This document shows positions 24,294-31,838 of a DNA stretch of 38,086 bases, in pieces (position 1 is the stretch's first letter; each line of letters begins with the position of its first letter). A program made the translations under genes and the position numbers. Source of the DNA: Xanthobacteraceae bacterium (lineage in GTDB: Bacteria; Pseudomonadota; Alphaproteobacteria; Rhizobiales; Xanthobacteraceae); the NCBI GenBank assembly GCA_020441545.1, contig JAGRLZ010000148.1:1-38086 (forward strand), written 5' to 3'. The notes beneath the pieces were generated by a model. The model was not told the DNA's origin, ran no database searches, and saw only the letters and a list, made by a program, of their open reading frames with translations.

Positions 24294-26399
24294 ATGTCCG
24301 TCGATACGATTGATACGGCGGCCGCCCTCCCTCCCGCTCCGGCGGAAGGCTCCGTGCCCCATCTGGTCGAGAAGAGCCGCAGCGGCATCGTCGGCCTGGT
24401 TCGCGCCATTCCGATCCGCTGGCGCATCCTCTCCATCGCGGCGCTGAACTCCGCAGTGGTCCTGGTGCTCGCCGGGCTGATCTGGAGCGGCGCCGCCGTG
24501 CTGCGATCGGCCTGGGAAGACGTCCGGCAGGTTCGCGAATCCGACAAGATCCTGGCCGTGCTGGAAAGCGAGACCAGCCGGCTGCAGAACCTGATCCACC
24601 GCTACATCAACCAGCCCAGCCCCGAGCAGTTCGCCGAAATCCTGCTGCTGCGGGAAGCCGTCCTCAGCACGCTGTCGACCCGCGCCTCGACCGATCCGAT
24701 GCTGTCGGGGTCGGTGGACGAGCTCGAACGGGTCACCGAACGCTTCCTCAACGGCTTCGGCGAGTTGCGCGGGCTGCAGGCCAGGATCACCAAGACCTAT
24801 GAGGGAGAAGTCCTGAAGCCGGCCCGCGAGATGGCCGGGCTCTATTCCATCCTCGAGGGCGCCAGCGGACGGCGCGACACCGCGATCTGGCCGTCGCTCG
24901 AAAAATCCCGCGAGGCGTTCACCGCGACGCTGGTGGCGGCCAACTCCTTCTACCTGTCGCAGAACTCCGCCTCGGCCGATGAGGCCCGGCGCAACACCGA
25001 GACGATCGAGCAGACCGTGCCGGTGATGTACGGCCTCGCCGACAACGACCTGCAGCGCATCGCGCTCGAGAAGCTGAAAACCAGCGCGACCGCGCTGCGC
25101 GGCGGCATGGCCAACCTGTCCGGATTGCTGGCCGCCCGCAGCAACCTGCTGCGCAACTCGGTCGACGCCAGCCAGGCCGAGACCATCGGCGCGATCGACG
25201 ACCTGTCGGTCAAGATGCGCAAGCGCGAGCAACAGGCCCAGACCACCTTCGATCATACCTTGAAGGACATTTCGCGAAAGGTGCTGCTGATCGCGGTGAT
25301 CTTCCTCGGCGTCATCGTCTCCGCCGGCATCATCATCGCGCTCAGCATCCGCCTGCCGCTGCGGCAGATCGTCGCCTCGATGCACGCCATCATGTCCGGC
25401 GACTACGATCGCCACGTGCAGGGCACCGAGGCCCGCGACGAGGTCGGCGCCATGGCCCGCGCCGTGGAGGTGTTCCGCAAGAACGCGATCGCCAAGCGCC
25501 AGGCCGAGGACGACCTGCGGACGTCCAAGGAAAAGGCCGAAGCCGCCCTGGTCGAACTCAGCGAGACCCAGAAGAACCTGATCGATTCCGAGCGGCTCGC
25601 CGCGTTGGGTGGCCTGGTGGCCGGTGTCGCCCACGAGGTCAACAACCCGATCGGCATCAGCCTGACGGTGGCCTCCAGCCTGGCGCGGCGCTCCGACCAG
25701 TTCGAGACCGACCTCAAGGCCGGCACGGCGCTGCGCCGCTCGCAGCTCGACGACTTCGTCGGCGCCAGCCGCGACGCGGCGCGGCAGCTCGTCGCCAACC
25801 TCTTGCGCGCGGCCGAGCTGATCCAGTCGTTCAAGCAGGTGGCGGTCGACCGCTCCCATGCCGAGCGCCGCCAGTTCAATCTCGAAGAAGCCACCGACCA
25901 GATCATCGCCAGCCTGCGCCCGGTGCTGAAAAAGGCGCCGATCGAGATTTCCGTCGACGTTCCCGCCGACCTTTTCATCGACGGCTATCCGGGATCCTAC
26001 GGCCAGATCCTGACCAATCTGTTCCTCAATGCCGCCAACCATGCGTTCCCGGCCGGACAGCCCGGAACGATCACCATCACCGCGCGCCCCGCACGCGACG
26101 ACACCGTCGAGATCGTTTTCGCCGACAACGGCACCGGCATGACGCCCGACGTGCAGCGCCAGGCTTTCGACCCCTTCTTCACCACGCGCCGCAACGACGG
26201 CGGCACCGGGCTGGGCCTGCATATCGTCTACAACCTGGTCACCCAGCAGCTCAACGGCCAGATGATGCTGGACTCCGAACCCGGGCAAGGAACGACTTTC
26301 CGCATCGTGATGCCGCGGGTAATCTCGCGGGATCTTCCCCAGATCGATTTGACCAGCGAGACCGCTTCATGGCCGACCAGGACGATGTCCTCCACCTGA
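24294..26399 (+). CDS. Membrane sensor histidine kinase with large periplasmic domain
   Basis: A 701-residue kinase. TM1 (about 46-66) and TM2 (330-352) flank a periplasmic helical sensor of about 260 residues with coiled-coil character. A HAMP domain (about 353-405) and coiled coil follow, then HisKA with phosphoacceptor H447 in GVAHEVNNPI. The HATPase carries an N box (NLFLNAANHA), G1 DNGTGM (611-616) and G2 GGTGLGL (636-642). The HEVNNPI type resembles DctB/NtrB-like kinases. The last 31 bases overlap the next gene, and a third regulator gene follows three bases after that one, so they form one operon. The ligand is unknown; AAGGGC precedes the ATG. Confidence 0.9.
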   Translation: MSVDTIDTAAALPPAPAEGSVPHLVEKSRSGIVGLVRAIPIRWRILSIAALNSAVVLVLAGLIWSGAAVLRSAWEDVRQVRESDKILAVLESETSRLQNLIHRYINQPSPEQFAEILLLREAVLSTLSTRASTDPMLSGSVDELERVTERFLNGFGELRGLQARITKTYEGEVLKPAREMAGLYSILEGASGRRDTAIWPSLEKSREAFTATLVAANSFYLSQNSASADEARRNTETIEQTVPVMYGLADNDLQRIALEKLKTSATALRGGMANLSGLLAARSNLLRNSVDASQAETIGAIDDLSVKMRKREQQAQTTFDHTLKDISRKVLLIAVIFLGVIVSAGIIIALSIRLPLRQIVASMHAIMSGDYDRHVQGTEARDEVGAMARAVEVFRKNAIAKRQAEDDLRTSKEKAEAALVELSETQKNLIDSERLAALGGLVAGVAHEVNNPIGISLTVASSLARRSDQFETDLKAGTALRRSQLDDFVGASRDAARQLVANLLRAAELIQSFKQVAVDRSHAERRQFNLEEATDQIIASLRPVLKKAPIEISVDVPADLFIDGYPGSYGQILTNLFLNAANHAFPAGQPGTITITARPARDDTVEIVFADNGTGMTPDVQRQAFDPFFTTRRNDGGTGLGLHIVYNLVTQQLNGQMMLDSEPGQGTTFRIVMPRVISRDLPQIDLTSETASWPTRTMSST

Positions 26400-28114
26400 T
26401 CGAAGACACCGAGCCCGACACCAAGCGTCCGGCGGCGCGGAAATGGAAGGTCGCAGTCATCGACGACGATCACGCCGTGCATGAGGGCACGCGCTTCGCG
26501 CTGAGCGACTACAGCCTGAACGGCCAGGCGCTGGACATCCTGTCGGCCTATTCCGCGGCCGAGGGCCGCGAGCTGATGCGCCAGCATCCCGACATCGCCG
26601 CCGTGCTGCTCGACGTCATCATGGAAACCGACGACGCCGGCCTCGAGCTCGTGCAGTTCATCCGCAACGAATTGAAGAACGAAACCGTCCGCATCATCCT
26701 GCGCACCGGACAGCCCGGCCAGGCGCCGGAACGCCGCGTGATCGTCGACTACGACATCAACGACTACAAGGCCAAGACCGAGCTGACCGCCGACAAGCTG
26801 TTCACCTCGCTGACCGCGGCGCTGCGCAGCTACCAGCAGCTCGAGCGCATGGTGCAGACCCGGCGCGGCCTCGAGATCATCATCGACGCCGCCTCCACGC
26901 TGTACGATTTCCGCTCGATGCAGCGGCTGGCCGAGGGCGTGCTGACCCAGATCGCCTCGCTGCTCAACGTCGACTGCGCCGGCATCCTGGTGCTGCGCGA
27001 CGGCGGCGTGATCGACGACGACTTCGCGGTGCTGGCCGGCTCCGGCTGCTACAGCCGCTTCATCGGCGAGGCCGGCTCGCGCGACCTCGACAACGACCTG
27101 CGCCTGATGGTCGAGGATGCGTTTCGCCGCCGCCAGCACGAATTCGCCGACAACCGCACCGTGCTCTACATCCGCACCGGCAGCGGCCGCGAGGTGGTGG
27201 TGCTGCTGCAGGCCGAATATCCGCTCACCGAAACCGACCGCGCCCTGGTCGAGATCTTCGGCGGCCGGCTGTCGATCGCGTTCGACAACGTCATCCTGTA
27301 CCAGCAGCTCAACGCCGCCAACACCCAGCTCGAGGAGCGGGTGGCGCAGCGCACCCGCGCCCTGATGCTGGCGAACCGGCGCCTGTCGGCACAGTGGCTG
27401 CGGCTACAACGCGCCAACGGCTTCAAGAACGAGATTCTCGGCACCGTCGCGCACGACCTCAAGAATCCCCTGAGCGTCATTCTCGGCCGCACCGAGATGC
27501 TGACCGAGCTCATCAGCACCGACGCCTCGCGCGAAAGCGTCAATGCCCAGGTCGCCCATATCCGCGACGCGACCCGGCGCCTGACCACGATGGTCGACCA
27601 CCTGATCTCGGACGCCATGGCGGATGCCTTCGACATCACGATCCGCCGCGAGCCCGTCGACATGGGCGCGCTGGTCAACGAAGTGGTCGAGGTCAACCGC
27701 CTTTCGGCCGCCAACAAGCAGCAGGCGATCGAGGTGTCGTCGCCCAGCGAACACATCGCGATGTGCGATGCCGACCGGATGCGCGAGGCGATCGACAACC
27801 TGGTCAGCAACGCCATCAAGTACAGCCCGATCGGCGGCACCATCGCGTTGTCGGTCGGGGACGATCCCGATGGAACCCGGATTCGCGTCACCGACCAGGG
27901 CGCCGGCCTTTCGCCCGAGGATCTCGGGCGGCTGTTCGGCCGGTTCCAGCGGCTGTCGGCAAAGCCCACCGCCGGGGAAAGCTCGACCGGCTTGGGCTTG
28001 TCGATCGTTAAGCGTATTGTTGATATGCATGGTGGCACGATCACCGCCGACAGCGCGGGACCGGGACGGGGCGCAACCTTCACCATCATGCTTCCAGCAA
28101 CTGCCGCAACGTAG
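26369..28114 (+). CDS. REC-DUF3369-histidine kinase hybrid protein
   Basis: A 581-residue cytoplasmic protein with an unusual order: an N-terminal receiver (about 26-155, acidic D32-D34, phosphoacceptor D82 in VLLDVIME) and a DUF3369 domain (about 155-320), then a coiled coil. HisKA follows with H362 in VAHDLKNPL, then an HATPase with NLVSNAIKYSP, DQGAGL and STGLGLSIVKRI. DUF3369 is a GAF-like sensor domain found in receiver-linked signalling proteins. It could receive phosphate from the upstream kinase on D82 and then control its own kinase output toward the downstream regulator. There is no membrane segment. It overlaps the upstream kinase by 31 bases in a different frame. Confidence 0.9.
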   Translation: MADQDDVLHLIEDTEPDTKRPAARKWKVAVIDDDHAVHEGTRFALSDYSLNGQALDILSAYSAAEGRELMRQHPDIAAVLLDVIMETDDAGLELVQFIRNELKNETVRIILRTGQPGQAPERRVIVDYDINDYKAKTELTADKLFTSLTAALRSYQQLERMVQTRRGLEIIIDAASTLYDFRSMQRLAEGVLTQIASLLNVDCAGILVLRDGGVIDDDFAVLAGSGCYSRFIGEAGSRDLDNDLRLMVEDAFRRRQHEFADNRTVLYIRTGSGREVVVLLQAEYPLTETDRALVEIFGGRLSIAFDNVILYQQLNAANTQLEERVAQRTRALMLANRRLSAQWLRLQRANGFKNEILGTVAHDLKNPLSVILGRTEMLTELISTDASRESVNAQVAHIRDATRRLTTMVDHLISDAMADAFDITIRREPVDMGALVNEVVEVNRLSAANKQQAIEVSSPSEHIAMCDADRMREAIDNLVSNAIKYSPIGGTIALSVGDDPDGTRIRVTDQGAGLSPEDLGRLFGRFQRLSAKPTAGESSTGLGLSIVKRIVDMHGGTITADSAGPGRGATFTIMLPATAAT

Positions 28115-28117
28115 AGA

Positions 28118-28855
28118 ATGAATCAGGGCCAGCACATCATCATTGTCGACGACGAAGCCCCGGCCCGCGAGATGGTCGGTGACTACCTGCGCATGCACGG
28201 CTTCGCCGTGACGCTGTGCGACGGCGGCGGCAGCCTGCGCCAGGCGATCGCGGACGGCGCGCCCGATCTCGTGGTGCTCGACCTCAACATGCCGGAAGAG
28301 GACGGCCTGTCGATCATCCGCGACCTCAAGGCGCGCACCGACGTCCCGATCATCATGCTGACCGCGACGGCAAGCCCGATCGATCGCGTGGTCGGCCTGG
28401 AACTGGGCGCGGACGACTACATCGCCAAGCCCTGCGAGCTGCGCGAACTGATGGCCCGGATCCGCTCGGTGCTGCGCCGCGCCGCACCTCAGAAAATGTC
28501 GCCCGCCGCAGCCGCGGCCGCCCCTGCGAAAGAGGATACCCGCGTGCGGTTCGGCACCAAGTGGCTCGATCTCGAAGCCCAGGCGCTGCGCGACGACGAC
28601 GACAACGAGCACCCGCTGACCGCCTCGGAATTCGGGCTTCTGAAGGTGTTCGCCGCCAATCCGAAGCGGGTGCTGTCCCGCGAGCGGCTGCTCGAGCTTG
28701 CCAATGCCCGCGACAGCGAGGCATTCGACCGCGCCGTCGACCTCCGGATCATGCGAATCCGCCGCAAGATCGAGCCCGATCCCACGAAACCCTCGGTGAT
28801 CCGGACCATCCGGGGCGGCGGCTATTTGTTCTCGCCGGCCAGCGAGAAAGCCTGA
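28118..28855 (+). CDS. OmpR/PhoB-family response regulator
   Basis: A 245-residue two-domain regulator. The receiver (5-120) has the acidic pair D11-D12, phosphoacceptor D55 (VVLDLNMPEEDG), T82 and K104. An alanine-rich linker (about 124-138) leads to a winged-helix DNA-binding domain with the LTASEFGLLKVFAANP and VDLRIMRIRRKIEPDP signatures and the closing IRTIRGGGYLFSP hairpin. It starts three bases after the hybrid kinase stop codon, so it is the presumed output of this phosphorelay. Its targets are unknown; the ECF sigma gene 200 bases downstream is an obvious candidate. Confidence 0.94.
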   Translation: MNQGQHIIIVDDEAPAREMVGDYLRMHGFAVTLCDGGGSLRQAIADGAPDLVVLDLNMPEEDGLSIIRDLKARTDVPIIMLTATASPIDRVVGLELGADDYIAKPCELRELMARIRSVLRRAAPQKMSPAAAAAAPAKEDTRVRFGTKWLDLEAQALRDDDDNEHPLTASEFGLLKVFAANPKRVLSRERLLELANARDSEAFDRAVDLRIMRIRRKIEPDPTKPSVIRTIRGGGYLFSPASEKA

Positions 28856-28919
28856 TCCGGGCATTTGAAGCCCGATCCCGGTATTTATGTCGGGTTTTTA
28901 CCCGATCGGGCCGCCGAAT

Positions 28920-28946
28920 GTTTCGTCCCACCCGATGGGACGAAAC
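28920..28946. promoter_or_regulatory. 27-bp perfect palindrome upstream of the ECF sigma gene
   Basis: GTTTCGTCCCA (28920-28930) and TGGGACGAAAC (28936-28946) are perfect 11-bp arms around a 5-base spacer, CCCGA. There is no T-run after it, so an operator is more likely than a terminator. It lies about 50 bases upstream of the ECF-like -35 at 28995, between the response-regulator gene and the sigma gene. A weaker stem ending in T5 (CCCGA 28871-28875, TCGGG 28890-28894, T5 28895-28899) just upstream could terminate the regulator operon. Confidence 0.6.
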
Positions 28947-28994
28947 AAAACTCGCCGGCGACGAAACCATTTTTGGATCGCATGCAGATTGTTT

Positions 28995-29020
28995 GAAACA
29001 GCGGCTGATTAACCTGCGTT
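28995..29020 (+). promoter_or_regulatory. Candidate ECF-type promoter of the sigma gene
   Basis: GAAAC (28995-28999) and CGTT (29017-29020) are spaced by 17 bases, matching the general ECF/EcfG-like pattern of a GGAAC-type -35 and CGTT -10. Transcription would start near 29027, giving a leader of about 34 bases before the ATG at 29061. Autoregulation by the encoded sigma factor is inferred from this arrangement. Confidence 0.45.
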
Positions 29021-29060
29021 CATCAACACCGCAGCAAAGCGGGTGGCAGGGGAGCCGGTC

Positions 29061-29672
29061 ATGCACAATATCGTCGCCATCAACGCCGCAGCACGTCAAA
29101 GCCTTATCGCCGCGCAGGCCACGTCGGACGAGATGCTGCTGGAAAGCGTCGCGGACGGCAGCAAGGCCGCCATGCACATCCTTTATGCGCGGCACCACGT
29201 CCGCGTCTATCGCTTCATCCTGCGCATGGTGCGCGACGCCGCAACCGCCGAAGACCTCGTCAGCCAGGTGTTCCTGGACGTGTGGCGGACCGCCGGCCAG
29301 TTCGAGGGCCGCTCGCAGCCGTCCACCTGGCTGTTGTCGATCGCGCGCTTCAAGGCGCTGACCGCGCTGCGCCAGCGCCGTCACGAGGACATCGACCAGG
29401 ATAACGTCCTCGAGATCGCCGACAGCGCCGATACCCCGGAAGCCGCGCTCGAGCGGACCAAGACCAGCGACATCCTGCGCGCCTGCATCGCCAGGCTCTC
29501 GCCCGCGCATCAGGAAATCATCCACCTCGTCTACTACCACGAGAAGTCGGTGGAGGAGGCCGGCGAGATCATCGGCATTCCGCAGAGCACGGTGAAGACC
29601 CGCATGTTCTATGCCCGCAAGCACCTCGCCGAACTGCTCAGGCGGGCCGGCATCGAGACCATGGCGGCCTGA
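29061..29672 (+). CDS. ECF-subfamily RNA polymerase sigma factor
   Basis: A 203-residue group IV sigma factor. Region 2 spans about residues 30-100 (YARHHVRVYRFILRMVRDAATAEDLVSQVFLDVWR, then STWLLSIARFKALTALRQRR). Region 4 spans about 140-195 (LSPAHQEIIHLVYYHEKSVEEAGEIIGIPQSTVKTRMFYARKHLAELL). The ATG at 29061 is chosen because GGGGAG lies six bases upstream. No anti-sigma gene is adjacent: downstream is only a tiny exported protein. Control may therefore be through the neighbouring phosphorelay or transcriptional autoregulation. Confidence 0.93.
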   Translation: MHNIVAINAAARQSLIAAQATSDEMLLESVADGSKAAMHILYARHHVRVYRFILRMVRDAATAEDLVSQVFLDVWRTAGQFEGRSQPSTWLLSIARFKALTALRQRRHEDIDQDNVLEIADSADTPEAALERTKTSDILRACIARLSPAHQEIIHLVYYHEKSVEEAGEIIGIPQSTVKTRMFYARKHLAELLRRAGIETMAA

Positions 29673-29677
29673 CGTCA

Positions 29678-29704
29678 ATGTGATCCGGATCACATCCGGA
29701 TCAC
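29678..29704. promoter_or_regulatory. CRP/FNR-type palindrome with a partial second copy
   Basis: ATGTGATCCGGATCACAT (29678-29695) is an 18-bp perfect palindrome containing TGTGA-N6-TCACA, the consensus of the CRP family. ATCCGGATCAC is repeated directly after it, at 29694-29704. It begins six bases after the sigma-factor stop codon and about 90 bases before the small exported-protein gene, so it probably belongs to that gene's promoter. The binding protein is not known. Confidence 0.6.
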
Positions 29705-29786
29705 GCCGGCGCTGCCATTCTTCGCGACATCAACACCGCCCGCACCGCACCGGCCCACACCGAACCAGCCCAGACGGAACCAGTTC

Positions 29787-29984
29787 ATGAACGCGCTCAG
29801 CCCCAAGCTCTTCGTCGTCCCGTTCGGCGCCCTCTGCGTCCTGATGCTGCTGGCCTTCAACCAGGCGCCGGCCACCGCGGAACGCAACGCGACCGCGACG
29901 AACAGCCGCCAGCCGGTCATCGACTGCGGCCGGGCGACGACCAGGGCCTGCACGGTCGCCGCACGCGAACTGCACCGCACCTGA
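29787..29984 (+). CDS. Small exported protein (65 aa), unknown
   Basis: A 65-residue protein with an apparent signal peptide (LFVVPFGALCVLMLLAFNQAPATA, cleavage near residue 31). The mature part is only about 34 residues and carries two cysteines nine apart (CGRATTRAC) that could form a disulfide. I do not recognise a family. It follows the ECF sigma gene in the same direction, with a CRP-like palindrome between them, and is closed by an inverted repeat at 30017-30050. Its ribosome-binding site is modest (GGAA). Translation is plausible but not certain. Confidence 0.5.
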   Translation: MNALSPKLFVVPFGALCVLMLLAFNQAPATAERNATATNSRQPVIDCGRATTRACTVAARELHRT

Positions 29985-29985
29985 A

Positions 29986-30050
29986 CCAACCTCCGATCGA
30001 CCTCCCCAACCTCCGATCGACCCGGCCGGGATGCCCCCCCGCCGGGTCGA
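29986..30050. terminator. Direct repeats plus stem-loop between convergent genes
   Basis: A 17-base segment (CCAACCTCCGATCGACC) occurs twice, 20 bases apart, at 29986-30002 and 30006-30022. The second copy runs into a perfect 10-bp inverted repeat, TCGACCCGGC (30017-30026) and GCCGGGTCGA (30041-30050). The stem lies between the convergent small exported-protein and MFS genes and probably terminates one or both, although no T-run follows. Confidence 0.5.
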
Positions 30051-30082
30051 ACTGCCTGGAGGTTGCGGTTAATAGATACCGT

Positions 30083-31309
30083 TCAGGCGCGCGAGGGCCG
30101 CCGCGCCATGATGAGCACGGCCGCGCCCAGTTCCAGCACGATGCAGAAGCCGAACGGCAGGGTGTAGCTTCCCGACAGGTCGCGCAGCACGCCGACGACG
30201 CCGGGGCCGAACGAATAGAAGATCTGGCTGACCGCCGTAATCAGGCTGACGAGAATCCCGAACGCCCGCGGATCGAACTCGCGCTGCACGATCAGCGCCG
30301 GCAGGGTGATGAGGTTGCCGACCGAGAAGCCGAACACCGCGCAGGCGAGGAAGATCACCGCCTCGTTGCGGGACAGGATCAGGATACCGAGTGCCAGCGC
30401 CTGGCTCGCGAACGACACCGCCGACGTCAGCCGCTGGTCGAGCCGGTCGATCACCGCCGACAACAACAGCCGCCCCACCACCGCCATGGCGGTCAACAGC
30501 GACACCGCCATCGCCGCATGTTCCCGCCCCAGCACCGGGTCAAGGAACGCGATCAGGTGCACGATGAGGCCGACCTGGGCGAACAGCGCCAGCGCAAACG
30601 CGACCGTCAATGCCAGGAACGCGGCATCGCGCAAGGCGGCGGCGCGGATGCGCGAGGCGGATACTTCCGCCACGCCGTGCGCGGCGCCGGCCGCCGGATC
30701 GCGCCGGGGCGGCCGGCCGACGAACAGCAGCAGCACCGGGACCAGCAGCAGCATCACGGTCGCGGCCGCCACGATCATCGCACCGGAAAAGCCGAACTGG
30801 CCGATCGCACCGACCAGCAGCGGCACGCCGACGATGCCGCCGCAACTGGCGCCGTTCAGCGCCAGGCTGATCGCCATGCCCCGCCGCCGGTCGAACCACA
30901 TACCGAGCGTATTGGTGATGGCGCCGAGGCTGGTGCCGGCCCAGCCGCAGGCGAGCAGCATGTTGACGGCATAAAGCTGCCACACGGCATGGATCTGCCC
31001 CAGCAGGATCGTCGCCAGCCCGAGGCAGGCCACGCCGGCGATCAGGCAGTTGCGGGCGCCGAACACCCGCATCGCGTCGCTGATGAAGGCAACCAGCAAG
31101 GCGCCGGTGAGATAGAACACCGTGGTCGCGGCCGAAATCCACGATGCCGGCCAGCCGTGAACGCGGCGCAGCTCGGCGAGGTAGACGCTCTGGCCGTAGA
31201 AGCCGAGGCCCCAGCCGACGGTGGCGACCAGGAAGCAGACCGCGACGATGCGCCAGCCGACATAGCGGATCGAGCTTTCGTCGATGGTGTGGGGATCGGC
31301 GGTCGTCAT
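30083..31309 (-). CDS. MFS transporter
   Basis: A 408-residue major facilitator with about 12 hydrophobic segments and a central cytoplasmic loop (RPPRRDPAAGAAHGVAEVSASR). The loop between helices 4 and 5 carries MWFDRRRGMAISLALNGASCGG, which resembles oxalate/formate-antiporter and monocarboxylate-type MFS proteins. The N-terminal motif YGQSVYLAELRRVHGW is also seen in that group. An organic-acid substrate is therefore the best guess. It begins after a 144-base gap from the SnoaL-like gene in the same direction, so it may share a transcript with it. Confidence 0.86.
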   Translation of the reverse strand: MTTADPHTIDESSIRYVGWRIVAVCFLVATVGWGLGFYGQSVYLAELRRVHGWPASWISAATTVFYLTGALLVAFISDAMRVFGARNCLIAGVACLGLATILLGQIHAVWQLYAVNMLLACGWAGTSLGAITNTLGMWFDRRRGMAISLALNGASCGGIVGVPLLVGAIGQFGFSGAMIVAAATVMLLLVPVLLLFVGRPPRRDPAAGAAHGVAEVSASRIRAAALRDAAFLALTVAFALALFAQVGLIVHLIAFLDPVLGREHAAMAVSLLTAMAVVGRLLLSAVIDRLDQRLTSAVSFASQALALGILILSRNEAVIFLACAVFGFSVGNLITLPALIVQREFDPRAFGILVSLITAVSQIFYSFGPGVVGVLRDLSGSYTLPFGFCIVLELGAAVLIMARRPSRA

Positions 31310-31453
31310 GGTGTCCCGGACAGGTTGATCGCCGCAGCCGGACGCAAGGGCAGGGCCGTCGCTGCAAGCCTGCGAAGAGGATGAGAATAGCGGAATGCCG
31401 ACAGGGACAGTTCGGTCCGGATCGAAGGATGCGCGGGCATCGGGCCGGTGCGA

Positions 31454-31813
31454 TCAGGCCGGGCGGGACGGCTGATAGAAGAAGCGCTCGCGGGCGATCC
31501 GGTCGCCGCGCCAGTCCTGCCAGGCGACCTCGTCGACCCGATGCACCTTGCCGTCGTGGTCGGTCAGTTCGAAGATCCAGTGGATCGCGACGCGGTCGCC
31601 TTCGCGCACCGACGCGACCGCCCTTGAGGAGACGCTCCTCATGCGCGCAAGGATACCGCGCTCATGGGCCACCAGGTTGTCGCGTCCGGTTCGCGGCGGC
31701 GCCGCGTTCTCCTGCATGCTGGCGTCCTCGGTGTAATAGCGCTCGATGGCGCCGGCATGGTCGCCGCTTTCAACGGCGCTGATGAACGCATCGAGACGTT
31801 CCCGTGTCGGCAT
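31454..31813 (-). CDS. SnoaL-like / NTF2-fold protein
   Basis: A 119-residue protein of the SnoaL/NTF2-like superfamily (cone-shaped alpha+beta barrel). The pattern is an N-terminal helix pair (RLDAFISAVESGDHAGAIERYYTEDASMQEN), then the strands with AIHWIFELTDHDGKVHRVDEVAWQDWRGDRIARERFFYQP. Such proteins can be small isomerases or cyclases, or accessory ligand binders; no specific catalytic set is evident. GGAGGG lies six bases before its ATG. It sits 25 bases after the second MFS gene and upstream of the first, suggesting a transport/modification pair. Confidence 0.85.
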   Translation of the reverse strand: MPTRERLDAFISAVESGDHAGAIERYYTEDASMQENAAPPRTGRDNLVAHERGILARMRSVSSRAVASVREGDRVAIHWIFELTDHDGKVHRVDEVAWQDWRGDRIARERFFYQPSRPA

Positions 31814-31838
31814 GGGTGCCCTCCGTGATCGACCCCGG

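Noticed and set aside
28871..28899. A strong intrinsic terminator after the response regulator
   Set aside because: The stem is only five base pairs with a 14-base loop; the T5 tract makes it possible but not strong enough for its own feature.
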